From contig JAGAKI010000014.1 of assembly GCA_017625695.1 (NCBI GenBank), positions 1-38,284 of the forward strand: a stretch of DNA of 38,284 nucleotides. The letters are read 5' to 3'. This DNA is from Clostridia bacterium. Its GTDB lineage: Bacteria; Bacillota; Clostridia; UMGS1840. The notes under the pieces were generated by a model. It had not been told where the DNA came from. It saw nothing but the letters and a program-made list of their open reading frames with translations, and did no database searches. Both the position numbers and the translations under genes were made by a program. This document shows positions 13,432 through 22,188 of the stretch, in pieces; within the stretch, counting starts at the first letter, position 1, and every line of letters starts with the position of its first letter.

Positions 13432-14460
13432 TTACAGAATATCTGCCAAATCAAAAATTAACTTTTCGGTCTTTTCCCAGCCTAAACAGGGATCAGTAAT
13501 CGACTGTCCATAGGTGCCACCTTCCGGTTTTTGTGCCCCGTCTTCAAGGTAGCTTTCAATCATCAATCCTTTGACCAGTTTTTTCACGTCATTACTGTGA
13601 CGGCAGCTATGCAGAACCTCTTTGGCGATTCTTGGCTGCTCTGCCCATTTCTTACCGGAGTTGGCATGGTTGGTATCAATAATCACACCGGGATTTGCAA
13701 GACCTGATTTTTCATAAATTTCAGCAAGATGAATCAGATCCTCATAGTGGTAGTTGGGCATAGACTGCCCGTGTTTGTTCACATATCCTCTTAAAATGGC
13801 ATGAGCTAACGGATTTCCTTGACTTTCCACTTCCCAACCTCTGTAAATGAAGGTGTGAGCATGCTGTGCAGCCGTGATGGAATTCATCATGACCGAAATG
13901 TCGCCGGCGGTGGGGTTTTTCATCCCTACCGGGATATCCAGACCGCTTGCAGTCAGTCTGTGCTTCTGATTTTCCACCGATCTTGCACCGATGGCAACAT
14001 AAGACAATAAATCAGATAAATATCTGTAGTTCTCCGGATACAGCATTTCATCCGCGCAGGTAAAACCGGTTTCTTCAATTGCCCGTAAATGCAAATTCCG
14101 GATGGCGATGACTCCTTTTAACATATCCGATTCCTTGTTGGGGTCCGGCTGATGAAGCATGCCTTTATAGCCGTCTCCGGTAGTTCTGGGTTTGTTGGTG
14201 TAGATTCTGGGAATAATGAGAATTTTGTCAGAAACCTTGTCCTGAACTGTTCTCAAGCGGGAAATGTAATCAATCACACTATCATCATGGTCTGCCGAGC
14301 AGGGACCAATAATCAAAATAAGTCTGTCATCGTTACCTTCAAAAATGGACTTGATTTTCATATCCCGTTTCACTTTTAATTGTTCTGATTTATATGATAA
14401 CGGATATTGCTCTTTAATTTCCATAGGGATAGGTAATTTCCGTTTAAAATTCATATTCAT
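13432..14460 (-). CDS. 3-deoxy-7-phosphoheptulonate synthase (DAHP synthase, AroG/F type)
   Basis: 342 residues of the type I-alpha (AroG-like) family. It joins phosphoenolpyruvate and erythrose-4-phosphate in the first step of the shikimate pathway. Motifs: IGPCSADHDD (about 51), PRIYTNKPRTTGDGYKG (about 83), KNPTAGD and DTNHANSGK (metal ligands). It lacks an extra regulatory domain, so feedback control, if present, would act through the core as in enterobacterial enzymes. Unusually for an entry enzyme it is the last gene of the operon, 20 bases after tyrA. Confidence 0.93.
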   Translation of the reverse strand: MNMNFKRKLPIPMEIKEQYPLSYKSEQLKVKRDMKIKSIFEGNDDRLILIIGPCSADHDDSVIDYISRLRTVQDKVSDKILIIPRIYTNKPRTTGDGYKGMLHQPDPNKESDMLKGVIAIRNLHLRAIEETGFTCADEMLYPENYRYLSDLLSYVAIGARSVENQKHRLTASGLDIPVGMKNPTAGDISVMMNSITAAQHAHTFIYRGWEVESQGNPLAHAILRGYVNKHGQSMPNYHYEDLIHLAEIYEKSGLANPGVIIDTNHANSGKKWAEQPRIAKEVLHSCRHSNDVKKLVKGLMIESYLEDGAQKPEGGTYGQSITDPCLGWEKTEKLIFDLADIL

Positions 14461-14480
14461 ATTTCATATCCTCCAATACC

Positions 14481-15338
14481 TTATTTTTTATCAAACAATG
14501 CTCTTCGTTTCGTGGACAGCTGCATCATTTCCCGCATACCCTCAACATCTTCCGTTTCGAGCATTTCTTTTAACCGATTGAATTGCTTTAGAAACAGCTC
14601 CATCTGATGTAACAGCGGTTCCTTGTTGGAAACAAACAACTCACTCCACATTTTATCGTTAATCCGGGCAATCCGAGTCAAATCCCGAAACGAATCTCCC
14701 GTAAATTTTTCCATATCTTCTTTATCATTACATGTCATCAGGGTAATGGCAATACAATGGGTTAGCTGAGAAAGAAAACCTATCATTTCATCGTGTTCTT
14801 CCGGAGAAAGCGTCGTTACATTGGAAAAGCCAAGTAGTCTGCCAAGCTCCATACAGGTGTTGATTGCTTCCGGAGTATTTTTTTCGGTTGGAGTCACAAT
14901 GTAATTGGCTCCTGCAAACAGTTTATCAGTGCTGTTTTCCACACCGGATACCTCTCGACCTGCCATAGGATGAGCGGCGATAAATTCCACATCCTCCCGT
15001 AGCATCGCCTGGATTTGATACACAATACTACTCTTTATCCCGGTAACATCAGTAAGGATGGCTCCGCTTTTCAAAAAATGCTGATATTGTTCTACCCATT
15101 CTACAAACACGTGGGGATAAAGGGCAAATATCACAAGGTCTGCTTCGCCAATAAGCGTTTCATCAATCTCTATGGTACCTTTATCAATGATTCCTTCCTG
15201 TAAGGCGTAATCAATGGAACTTTGTTCCTTGGTGATTGCTGCAATGGAAAAACCGAAGCGTTTTAACACTCTGGCGTAGCTTCCGCCCAACAGCCCCAAG
15301 CCTACAATCAATATTTTTTTACTCACATCTACTATCAT
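14481..15338 (-). CDS. tyrA: Prephenate dehydrogenase
   Basis: 285 residues. Oxidatively decarboxylates prephenate to 4-hydroxyphenylpyruvate for tyrosine. It has an N-terminal NAD(P) fold with GLGLLGGS (about residue 14), then TDVTGIKSS and the substrate-binding AAHPMAGREVSG (about 120-131). The helical C-terminal domain ends at about 285 with no ACT domain, unlike longer Firmicutes TyrA proteins. The start overlaps the aroA stop as ATGA with a GAGGTGAT site, so it is translationally coupled. Confidence 0.9.
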   Translation of the reverse strand: MIVDVSKKILIVGLGLLGGSYARVLKRFGFSIAAITKEQSSIDYALQEGIIDKGTIEIDETLIGEADLVIFALYPHVFVEWVEQYQHFLKSGAILTDVTGIKSSIVYQIQAMLREDVEFIAAHPMAGREVSGVENSTDKLFAGANYIVTPTEKNTPEAINTCMELGRLLGFSNVTTLSPEEHDEMIGFLSQLTHCIAITLMTCNDKEDMEKFTGDSFRDLTRIARINDKMWSELFVSNKEPLLHQMELFLKQFNRLKEMLETEDVEGMREMMQLSTKRRALFDKK

Positions 15339-16537
15339 GAAATCATCACCTCTGCACCCAGTTTCTGAATCTCGGAAAAAAATCCCGGATAGCTTTTTTT
15401 CACTGCCTCGATTCCGTCGATTTCTCCCCCGATTTTTGATAATATCACCGATAACGCCATCACGATTCTGTGGTCGTTATGGCCGTCTAATATCACGCCG
15501 TTATCTGTTAATTCCTGCTTTGGCACACAAATCCGGTTATCTCCGAATATCAGCCCACCGCCAAGCTTTTTTAATTCTTCGTGCATTGCCAGTCCCCGGT
15601 CGCTTTCCTTGACCTTTAAGCGATCAGTCCCCGTAAAGGTTGCACCGTTTTGCAGTGCAGCTACCGCAAACAACACCGGCCCCAGGTCAGGACAATCTGA
15701 AATATCAAGGGTAGGAGTCGTTTCCATCAGTTTGTGAAAATATTCTCGATAAACTTTATCTCCTTGCAAACTGTCTTCCCTCAAATTTTGAATTTCGATT
15801 TCTGAACCGAGCATATTAAATGCATCTAAAAATGCGCCGTTGGAATAGTCTCCTTCGATTTTCCCGGAATATGCTTGCAAATCTGATTTTTTAATGGTAA
15901 TGGTATTATCATTCGTAAATGCTACCTCAGCTCCGAAGGACCGAAGTGCCGATATCGTAAGATTGACATAACTTCTGCTTTCAAAGGGAGGCAGAATGGT
16001 TATTTTGGAGTCTTCATTGCAAAACACCAAGGCAAATATCAGTCCTGTAATAAACTGACTGCTGATGTCCCCTCTGAGCTGATAGCACCCGCCACTAAGA
16101 CGTCCGCAAAGAGTGAGAGAAGTTTCCTCTTTCCGAAAGAAAAATTCCTTTTCTTTACAAAGTTCTTCATACACAGTAAGAGGGCGTTCCAACAGCCGTT
16201 GGCTTCCCGAAAAAGTTACTTCTTTTCCCAGGCACAAAGCAAGAGGAATCAAAAACCGTAAGGTGCTTCCGCTTTCTCTGCAGGGTAACACCGGCTGGAT
16301 TGACTGCATAAAATGTTCTCCATTGACTGTGACCCGATCACCCTCTGCCGTAATCTCCGCTCCCAACGCCCGAAGGCAGTCCATACTTGCTAAAATATCT
16401 TCGCTGTAATCAACCCCCGAAATCTGACACACCTTCCCGGACAATGCCGCACCAATCAGATATCGATGTGCCATACTTTTAGAGGGAGGTGCCTCAATAC
16501 ATCCTTTTAGTTTACATGGTTTCAATGTTGCTTTCAT
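15335..16537 (-). CDS. aroA: 5-enolpyruvylshikimate-3-phosphate synthase
   Basis: 400 residues. Transfers enolpyruvyl from PEP to shikimate-3-phosphate. Visible signatures are APPSKSMAHRYLIGAAL (about 16), RESGSTLRFLIPLAL (about 87), GDISSQFITGLIFAL (about 155) and DGHNDHRIVMAL (about 363). The LxxRESGSTxRF stretch replaces the LGNAGTAMRPL motif of class I enzymes, which places it with class II-like EPSP synthases common in Firmicutes. It sits between aroQ (1-base gap) and tyrA (overlap). Confidence 0.94.
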   Translation of the reverse strand: MKATLKPCKLKGCIEAPPSKSMAHRYLIGAALSGKVCQISGVDYSEDILASMDCLRALGAEITAEGDRVTVNGEHFMQSIQPVLPCRESGSTLRFLIPLALCLGKEVTFSGSQRLLERPLTVYEELCKEKEFFFRKEETSLTLCGRLSGGCYQLRGDISSQFITGLIFALVFCNEDSKITILPPFESRSYVNLTISALRSFGAEVAFTNDNTITIKKSDLQAYSGKIEGDYSNGAFLDAFNMLGSEIEIQNLREDSLQGDKVYREYFHKLMETTPTLDISDCPDLGPVLFAVAALQNGATFTGTDRLKVKESDRGLAMHEELKKLGGGLIFGDNRICVPKQELTDNGVILDGHNDHRIVMALSVILSKIGGEIDGIEAVKKSYPGFFSEIQKLGAEVMIS

Positions 16538-16538
16538 A

Positions 16539-16967
16539 TTACTTACCTTCCGTGAGATAGTCGATGGCTTCTAAGTATCCGTCTGTGCCGTGACCGGTGA
16601 TGGTCTTTTTTGCAGCAAGCCGCACATAGCTTATCTGCCGGAAGTCTTCTCGTTCTTCCACCTTGGAAATATGTACTTCCACCGTAGGAAGATTCACGGC
16701 TTTTATTGCATCTAAAATAGCAATGCTGGTATGCGTATAGGCACCCGGATTGATGACAATGCCGTCCATCTTGCCGTATGCTTTTTGGATTTCATCCACC
16801 AGATCCCCCTCATGATTGGATTGATACAGCGTAACGTCTACCTTTTTTTGACTGCAATAGGTGTTGATTTTTTCGCATAAATCCCCATAGGTTTCTCTGC
16901 CGTAGTGGTCAGGTTCTCTGACTCCCAGCATATTGAGATTGGGTCCGTTTATCACAAGAATTTTCAT
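16539..16967 (-). CDS. aroQ: Type II 3-dehydroquinate dehydratase
   Basis: 142 residues, the normal size of the dodecameric type II enzyme that dehydrates 3-dehydroquinate. It has VINGPNLNMLGVREPDHYG (catalytic Tyr) at the N-terminus, YQSNHEGDLVDEI, INPGAYTHTSIAI and VEVHISKVEEREDFR. The ATG at 16967 follows GGAG by 8 bases and is preferred to a GTG three codons earlier that overlaps the aroE-aroK stop. Type II AroQ is unrelated in sequence to type I AroD. Confidence 0.94.
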   Translation of the reverse strand: MKILVINGPNLNMLGVREPDHYGRETYGDLCEKINTYCSQKKVDVTLYQSNHEGDLVDEIQKAYGKMDGIVINPGAYTHTSIAILDAIKAVNLPTVEVHISKVEEREDFRQISYVRLAAKKTITGHGTDGYLEAIDYLTEGK

Positions 16968-16972
16968 AGCAA

Positions 16973-18211
16973 TCACTCCATTCGTTTTTGTAGAATCGCT
17001 TCCGCCACCGCCCGTGGGGAATCCATATCCGAAATCACAACATCAGCCGTTTCTTGATAGATTGCAATCCGTTCGGAATAAAGTTTTTTTAGTTTTTCCT
17101 CGGTATCGGATAAGGGACGGTCCGAAGTTGCCTGTAGTCGTTTGAAATCAGCATCAATAAAATACAGTTTCCCGTTTCGTTTGAGACAATTTACATTTTC
17201 TTTGCGTAAAATAGCACCGCCGCCTGTGGAAATGATGCAACCGTTTTGGGAAGAAACCTCCCGTATCACCTGAGTTTCCAAATCCCGGAAGTAGGATTCC
17301 CCTTTTTCCAGGATCAGTTCTTTGATACTTGTTCCGCACCGTTTCTCAATTTCTGCATCAGTATCCACAAAAGTAAAACCGTCGATATTTAATAATTTCC
17401 CTACCGTACTTTTGCCGCTGCCGGGCATTCCGGTTAAAACGATATTTTCTTTTTTGGAAAGAACCGAATGAAAGACCTGCTCGGCAGTTTCCTTGGGAAT
17501 GTTGATATCCAGAAATTTTTCGACCGCAACCACTGCCTGCATCACAAGCATATACAGCCCGCCTTCGGCTTTGATGCCTCTTTGTCTGGCACTCAGTACC
17601 AGATTGGTACAAAGAGGATTATACACCACATCCACTACCCCCTCCAGATTGTCAAATAAGGAAATATCAATGGGGTTTCCCTCGCAATCGGGATACATTC
17701 CCACAGGAGTAGTATTAATAATCATTTGTGCATCATGGTGCAAAGTGGTGGCATCCTGATAGGTAATACAGTTTTCTTTTTCACTTCTGCTGACGTTAAG
17801 AACTGTGGCAGCACCCAAATCCTTTGCCAGCACCTGTGCGGTTTTTCCGGTACCTCCGGTTCCTAAAATCAGCACTTTTTTCCCGGCAAGGGAAATGCCG
17901 GTGTTTTCAACCAACCCTTTCATACCGTAATAGTCAGTATTATATCCATACAGCTTGCCGTCACGATTCACAACCGTGTTGACAGCTCCGATTTTTTTTG
18001 CGATTTCACTGATCTCATCAAGATATGCTATGACCGTTTCTTTATAAGGAATGGTAACGTTTACCGCTCTGAATTCTTTTTTCAAAAAGAATTCTTGCAC
18101 CTCTTCTTCGGAAAGTTCTATCAATTCATAGGGATAGTCAGCAAGCTTTGCATGAATTTCCTTGGAAAAGCTGTGTGTCAGTTTTTTTCCGATACAACCG
18201 TATGTTTTCAT
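16973..18211 (-). CDS. aroE-aroK: Shikimate dehydrogenase - shikimate kinase fusion
   Basis: 412 residues combining two successive steps. Residues 1 to about 245 are AroE: LTHSFSKEIH, VTIPYKE with the catalytic Lys, AVNTVV, YNTDYYG, the NADP loop LGTGGTGKTA and INTTPVGMYP. From about 253 the protein is AroK: Walker A TGMPGSGKST, DTDAEIEKRCG, GESYFRDLE, STGGGAILR and the lid Arg in SDRPLS. Fused AroE-AroK proteins are known in some Clostridia. No linker disorder is evident. The order dehydrogenase then kinase matches the pathway order. Confidence 0.94.
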   Translation of the reverse strand: MKTYGCIGKKLTHSFSKEIHAKLADYPYELIELSEEEVQEFFLKKEFRAVNVTIPYKETVIAYLDEISEIAKKIGAVNTVVNRDGKLYGYNTDYYGMKGLVENTGISLAGKKVLILGTGGTGKTAQVLAKDLGAATVLNVSRSEKENCITYQDATTLHHDAQMIINTTPVGMYPDCEGNPIDISLFDNLEGVVDVVYNPLCTNLVLSARQRGIKAEGGLYMLVMQAVVAVEKFLDINIPKETAEQVFHSVLSKKENIVLTGMPGSGKSTVGKLLNIDGFTFVDTDAEIEKRCGTSIKELILEKGESYFRDLETQVIREVSSQNGCIISTGGGAILRKENVNCLKRNGKLYFIDADFKRLQATSDRPLSDTEEKLKKLYSERIAIYQETADVVISDMDSPRAVAEAILQKRME

Positions 18212-18218
18212 GAGTTTC

Positions 18219-19310
18219 TCATCCTTTTAGCCAGTCTGTTCCATACCGTAATGCCAATGCATCACATAGAACGATTGCGGTTGCTGCATCCTGAACCGCT
18301 CTTGCCCGATGCACAATGGCAGGGTCGTGTCTGCCCTTGGGTTGCAAAACAGTTTCTGTCATCGTGTTAAAATCCACCGTATTCTGTGGCTTAAAAATGG
18401 TGGGAGTGGGTTTGATGGCAGTACGGAAAATAATAGGCATCCCGTTGGTAATCCCTCCGTTAATACCGCCGTTATGATTGGTAACGGTGACAATTTTTCC
18501 GTCTTCTACTTTCATCGGGTCATTGGCTTTGGAGCCTTTTTTATCTGAAATAGCAAATCCGTCACCAAATTCAATTCCTTTTACTGCCCCAATGGAAAAC
18601 ATCATATGGGAAAGCAGACTTTCCACCGAATCAAACCAAGGTTCTCCAACCCCTGCCGGCATCCCGGTAATGGCAGTTTCCAACACACCGCCCACGCTGT
18701 CTCCCTCTTCTGCCGCAGCTAAAATGGCAGCTCTCATAGTGTCAGCGCAAGCATCCTCCAACACAGCAAAGGTCTTTTCGTTTAAACATTTGATATCCCT
18801 TTGCAAATCGCCAAAGTCTCTATCTGAAATTCCAGCACATTTTTTCACATGAGTACCAATATAAATCCCTTTTTGCTCTAACGCAGATTTGCAGATAGCA
18901 CCTACCGCAACCAATGCCGCCGTGATTCTTCCGCTGAAATGTCCGCCGCCTCTTGCATCCTGGAATCCGTGATACTTACACTGCGCCGTATAATCTGCAT
19001 GAGAGGGTCTTGCAACGGTCTGAAGGGTTGCATAGTCACCGCTTTTTACATTTTCATTGGGAATTAAAATGGTAATAGGAGTACCGGTTGTTCTACCGTT
19101 TAATACACCGCTGACAATCGAAAACACATCGTTTTCTTTTCTGGGTGTGGAAATTTTTCCGTCCGGACGCCGCAAGGTCAACAAATGACTGATATCGGCT
19201 TCATCGACCCGGATGCCGGGTGCCAATCCGTCCAGCACCGCACCGATACAGGTTCCGTGACTTTCCCCGAATAAGGTCACCGCCACGCTGGTTCCATATG
19301 TATTTTTCAT
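18219..19310 (-). CDS. aroC: Chorismate synthase
   Basis: 363 residues. Makes chorismate from EPSP using reduced FMN. Family motifs: LFGESHG (near residue 10), RRPDGKISTPRKEND (about 46), ARPSHADYTAQCKYHG and ARGGGHFSGRITA (about 110-130), and GRHDPAIVHRARAVQDA (about 326). The ATG at 19310 is chosen because GGAGG lies just before it; a longer frame begins seven codons upstream. Overlaps aroB as ATGA. Confidence 0.95.
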   Translation of the reverse strand: MKNTYGTSVAVTLFGESHGTCIGAVLDGLAPGIRVDEADISHLLTLRRPDGKISTPRKENDVFSIVSGVLNGRTTGTPITILIPNENVKSGDYATLQTVARPSHADYTAQCKYHGFQDARGGGHFSGRITAALVAVGAICKSALEQKGIYIGTHVKKCAGISDRDFGDLQRDIKCLNEKTFAVLEDACADTMRAAILAAAEEGDSVGGVLETAITGMPAGVGEPWFDSVESLLSHMMFSIGAVKGIEFGDGFAISDKKGSKANDPMKVEDGKIVTVTNHNGGINGGITNGMPIIFRTAIKPTPTIFKPQNTVDFNTMTETVLQPKGRHDPAIVHRARAVQDAATAIVLCDALALRYGTDWLKG

Positions 19311-20329
19311 ATCATTTCCTCCGAAAAACATTCTTTTGCCAGTGCAATTACTTCAATGCATTTCATCGTTGTCAATGCAAAGGTTCCAATTTTGGAAACC
19401 GTGGTTACAGTTACGGTATCGCCATCGGCTTTTTTATCGTGAAACGCCGCTTCGGCAATGGCATCCCAGTCGAACGCAATGGGATGGTACAAATTGCACT
19501 TTTTTAGAACCTCAATCACCCGGGAACGAATGGATTCCCCACACATGGGGATGAGTCCCAAGGCGACACATTCTCCGTGATACAACTGTGAGAGATGTTC
19601 GCTGCTTTCAATTCCGTGGCCTATGGTATGCCCAAAGTTTAAGATTTTCCGAAGTCCTGTTTCTGTTTCATCCTGTTCTACCACATTTTTTTTAATCAGA
19701 AGAGACCGGATAATAATTTCGTCAATTGTTTCCTTGATATCTTTCGTTTCAATTAATTCAAACAATTCGCAGTCCGATGTCAACGCCATTTTAACAGCTT
19801 CCGCCAGTCCGTTCGCAAACTGCCGCTCGGAAAGTGTCGCCAGCAATTCCGGGTCAATCAATACTTTTTTTGGCTGATAAAAAGCACCCACTATATTTTT
19901 TACCCCGCAAAAATTGACGGAAGTTTTGCCGCCGATGGAAGAGTCAATCTGAGAAAGCAAGGTAGTGGGAATGTTGTAAAAATCAATCCCCCGCATATAT
20001 GCCGATGCCGCAAACCCCGAAAGATCTCCTACCACACCGCCGCCGACTGCCACAACACAGTCCCGTCGGGAAAAGTTATGCTCCAGCATGGTTTGCAACA
20101 ACATTCCAAAGGTTTCTAAACTTTTGGAGGCTTCTCCGGAAGGCACCCGGCAAATCACCGGGATTCGGCATTGTGCGGCAACGGTTTCGGCATACGCTTG
20201 CGGAACTTCCGAATCTGTTACCACAAGAACCCGTCTGTCTAACTGCAAATGACTGCCGGCTTGTTTGATAATTCCCCGTTCTACCAAAATATCATAGCTT
20301 CTTTCCTTTAAATCCAACTGTATCTTCAT
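19307..20329 (-). CDS. aroB: 3-dehydroquinate synthase
   Basis: 340 residues. Cyclises DAHP to 3-dehydroquinate with NAD and a metal ion. Visible motifs: PSGEASKS (about 63), VGGGVVGDLSGFAA (about 97), IPTTLLSQIDSSIGGKT (about 120), NFGHTIGHGIES (about 234) with a metal-ligand His, and YHGECVALG (about 249). The start lies 11 bases after pheA, and the stop overlaps the aroC start. Confidence 0.94.
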   Translation of the reverse strand: MKIQLDLKERSYDILVERGIIKQAGSHLQLDRRVLVVTDSEVPQAYAETVAAQCRIPVICRVPSGEASKSLETFGMLLQTMLEHNFSRRDCVVAVGGGVVGDLSGFAASAYMRGIDFYNIPTTLLSQIDSSIGGKTSVNFCGVKNIVGAFYQPKKVLIDPELLATLSERQFANGLAEAVKMALTSDCELFELIETKDIKETIDEIIIRSLLIKKNVVEQDETETGLRKILNFGHTIGHGIESSEHLSQLYHGECVALGLIPMCGESIRSRVIEVLKKCNLYHPIAFDWDAIAEAAFHDKKADGDTVTVTTVSKIGTFALTTMKCIEVIALAKECFSEEMI

Positions 20330-20340
20330 GATGAACTCCC

Positions 20341-21429
20341 CTATAGCTCACTGTGGGGCGCAAAGGTCCCCGCAATTTTTAATTGATCGCACACACCGTT
20401 TAACTCATCGAGCATATTCTGACCGGCTTGGTTGTCTGTAGTTCCGTCAAGTTCAATATAAAAATAATACTGCCAGGAATGTTTTTTTAAGGGTCTGCTG
20501 CGGAGTGCCGTCATATTGTAGCCGTATTTTCCGATAATGCTGACTGCCTTTGCCAAAGAACCTGCTTCGTTTTTCACCGTAAACATCAGAACGGAATTGG
20601 AAAACGTGGTGGAAACCGCACAAACTTTGGAAAGAACTGCAAATCGGGTAGTGTTTTCCCCGCTTTTATTGATATTGGCTTCTAATATCTCCAGTCCATA
20701 TATTTCTGCTGTTTCTTTGCTTGCGATGGCACCTAAAGATTTATCCTGCAGTCGGGCAACCGTTTTCGCAGCCACCGCAGTATTGTTGGCATCCTCGGTA
20801 TCGAATCCTCTGAACTTGATATATTCATGACATTGGGACAGCGCCTGAGGATGGCTGGTAACCTTTTTTACATCCTGTACAGTAGCACCGGGAACACCCA
20901 ACAGATTCTGATGAATTTCTAACTCGTAAATACCATTGATGAAAAGGGTACCGGAAAAAATCAGGTCAATGGTCTGACCAACCTCGCCTGCATAACTGTT
21001 TTCAATGGGAAGCACCGCCACATCGGCTGTTCCGCTGACAACCGCATCATATGCAGACTGAAAATCCCGGTAGGACACACAATTGCTTTCCGGAAAAATC
21101 CTACCCGCCGCAATGTGGGCAAAGGCTCCTTCTACACCACTGTATGCCACCTTTAACCCTTGTTGCAGACGGTATTGATAAGCTCTGGAAACTGACATCA
21201 GGTGCTTCAGATAGTCAATGTAGTAGCCTTTTAAGACCACATCCTCAATCATCGCCGAATTTTTTGCCACAACCTCGTCTTCACGACTTTGGTCCAGCAC
21301 AGGAAGTCCGAATTCTTTTTTATATTCCGACACCAGTTCGCAAGCACGCATCCGCTCTACAAAAAGCGTTGCCATTTGTTCATCAACCCTGTTGATGATA
21401 CTTCTTGCTTTCTCCAATTTGTTTTCCAT
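20341..21429 (-). CDS. pheA: Chorismate mutase - prephenate dehydratase (P-protein)
   Basis: 362 residues in three parts. Residues 1-85 are an AroQ-type chorismate mutase (RSIINRVDEQM...). About 93-270 is prephenate dehydratase (VAYSGVEGAFAHIAA, LPIENSYAGEV, NTTRFAVL with the catalytic Thr). About 278-360 is an ACT domain (AGSLAKAVSIIGKYGYNM, LRSRP) that in this family binds Phe for feedback inhibition. The usual ESRP motif reads RSRP here. It is the first enzyme gene of the operon, directly after a leader peptide and terminator, so its expression is set by attenuation. Confidence 0.93.
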   Translation of the reverse strand: MENKLEKARSIINRVDEQMATLFVERMRACELVSEYKKEFGLPVLDQSREDEVVAKNSAMIEDVVLKGYYIDYLKHLMSVSRAYQYRLQQGLKVAYSGVEGAFAHIAAGRIFPESNCVSYRDFQSAYDAVVSGTADVAVLPIENSYAGEVGQTIDLIFSGTLFINGIYELEIHQNLLGVPGATVQDVKKVTSHPQALSQCHEYIKFRGFDTEDANNTAVAAKTVARLQDKSLGAIASKETAEIYGLEILEANINKSGENTTRFAVLSKVCAVSTTFSNSVLMFTVKNEAGSLAKAVSIIGKYGYNMTALRSRPLKKHSWQYYFYIELDGTTDNQAGQNMLDELNGVCDQLKIAGTFAPHSEL

Positions 21430-21446
21430 CTTGCCGTCTTCCTTTC

Positions 21447-21488
21447 AAAAAAAGTAAAACCCCACCTGTAAGTTACAAGTGAGGTTTT
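21447..21488 (-). terminator. Attenuator terminator before pheA
   Basis: Minus-strand hairpin AAAACCTCACTTGTA / TACAGGTGGGGTTTT, about 15 pairs with two G-T wobbles, then ACTTTTTTT. It lies between the leader peptide and pheA, with no gene in between to terminate. The 5' arm CTCAC can alternatively pair with GTGAG inside the leader ORF (21534-21541), a possible antiterminator. Confidence 0.88.
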
Positions 21489-21517
21489 AATATTACGGGA
21501 TCGTATCTCAAATAATC

Positions 21518-21637
21518 TTAAAAACTACTCTGCAAACTCACAAGCAACTTTTTCATCGCCAAATACGCATAGCCAAAATAATAGGCTACGCGGTTGGTAA
21601 AGTAATATTTACTTGCATTCATAACAGATACGTTCAT
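21518..21637 (-). CDS. Tyr/Phe-rich leader peptide of the aromatic operon attenuator
   Basis: A 39-codon ORF from ATG at 21637 to TAA at 21518. Its middle reads KYYFTNRVAYYFGYAYLA, containing six Tyr and two Phe codons in 15 residues. Codons 16-24 form a perfect 9-pair hairpin (CGCGTAGCC / GGCTATGCG, 21566-21592) whose loop is exactly the Tyr-Tyr-Phe codons. A promoter lies just upstream and a terminator just downstream. This is the layout of ribosome-stalling attenuation as known for pheA and trp leaders. When charged tRNA-Tyr (or Phe) is short, the ribosome would stall in the Tyr run, leaving GTGAGTTT at 21534-21541 free to block the terminator. The ribosome-binding site is weak (AGGG). Confidence 0.85.
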   Translation of the reverse strand: MNVSVMNASKYYFTNRVAYYFGYAYLAMKKLLVSLQSSF

Positions 21638-21672
21638 AACAATTACCCTAGAATTAAAAAAAGTTTAAAATT

Positions 21673-21701
21673 ATTCTATCACTTGTTTTCTGATTTGTCA
21701 A
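21673..21701 (-). promoter_or_regulatory. Promoter of the aromatic amino acid operon
   Basis: TTGACA (21696-21701), 17-bp spacer and TAGAAT (21673-21678) on the minus strand, about 36 bases before the leader peptide. It makes the eight-gene operon independent of the T-box-controlled paaK transcript. Confidence 0.85.
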
Positions 21702-21740
21702 GAAAAAACTGCTATTTATGCGTTTTTCTCCCCAATAATT

Positions 21741-22172
21741 TTATAATTTGGAAATATCAGCTTCGGTAATCAGATGGAAGCCTGCCTGTTCCAGTGCAGT
21801 ACCAGCAGTCTGATTATCTTCAACCCGCAACACCACATAAGCGTGTTTTTCGGTACGTGCCATAAAGGCATACAGATATTCCACATTGATATCAATTTTG
21901 TCAAGCACATCCAAAGCAGCGGTCAGTTTGCCGGGTTCGTCTCCGATTTTCACCCCTAACACATCCACTGTTTTTATCAGATATCCTTGTTCCGACAACA
22001 CTTTTTCCGCAGTGGCTTCGTCGTTCACAATCAGTCGGAGAATCCCGAAATCTTCGGTTTCTGCAATGGATAATGCCCGGATATTCACGTTGTTTTTTGC
22101 CAGAATATCGGTCACGGAAACAACGGTTCCTTTTTTATTTTGCACAAATACGGTTAACTGTTTAATTGCCAC
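21741..22172 (-). CDS. Tandem ACT-domain protein
   Basis: 143 residues made of two ACT domains (about 1-68 and 70-140), small beta-alpha folds that bind amino acids. KKGTVVSVTDILAKNNVNI and PGKLTAALDVLDKIDINVEY are the two matching ligand-site segments. It has no enzyme domain. In Clostridia and archaea such proteins are often encoded beside paaK and indolepyruvate ferredoxin oxidoreductase genes (recalled). It lies 16 bases after paaK under the same T-box, so it probably senses an aromatic amino acid and may modulate PaaK. Confidence 0.88.
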   Translation of the reverse strand: MAIKQLTVFVQNKKGTVVSVTDILAKNNVNIRALSIAETEDFGILRLIVNDEATAEKVLSEQGYLIKTVDVLGVKIGDEPGKLTAALDVLDKIDINVEYLYAFMARTEKHAYVVLRVEDNQTAGTALEQAGFHLITEADISKL

Positions 22173-22188
22173 AATAAACGCCCCTTCC

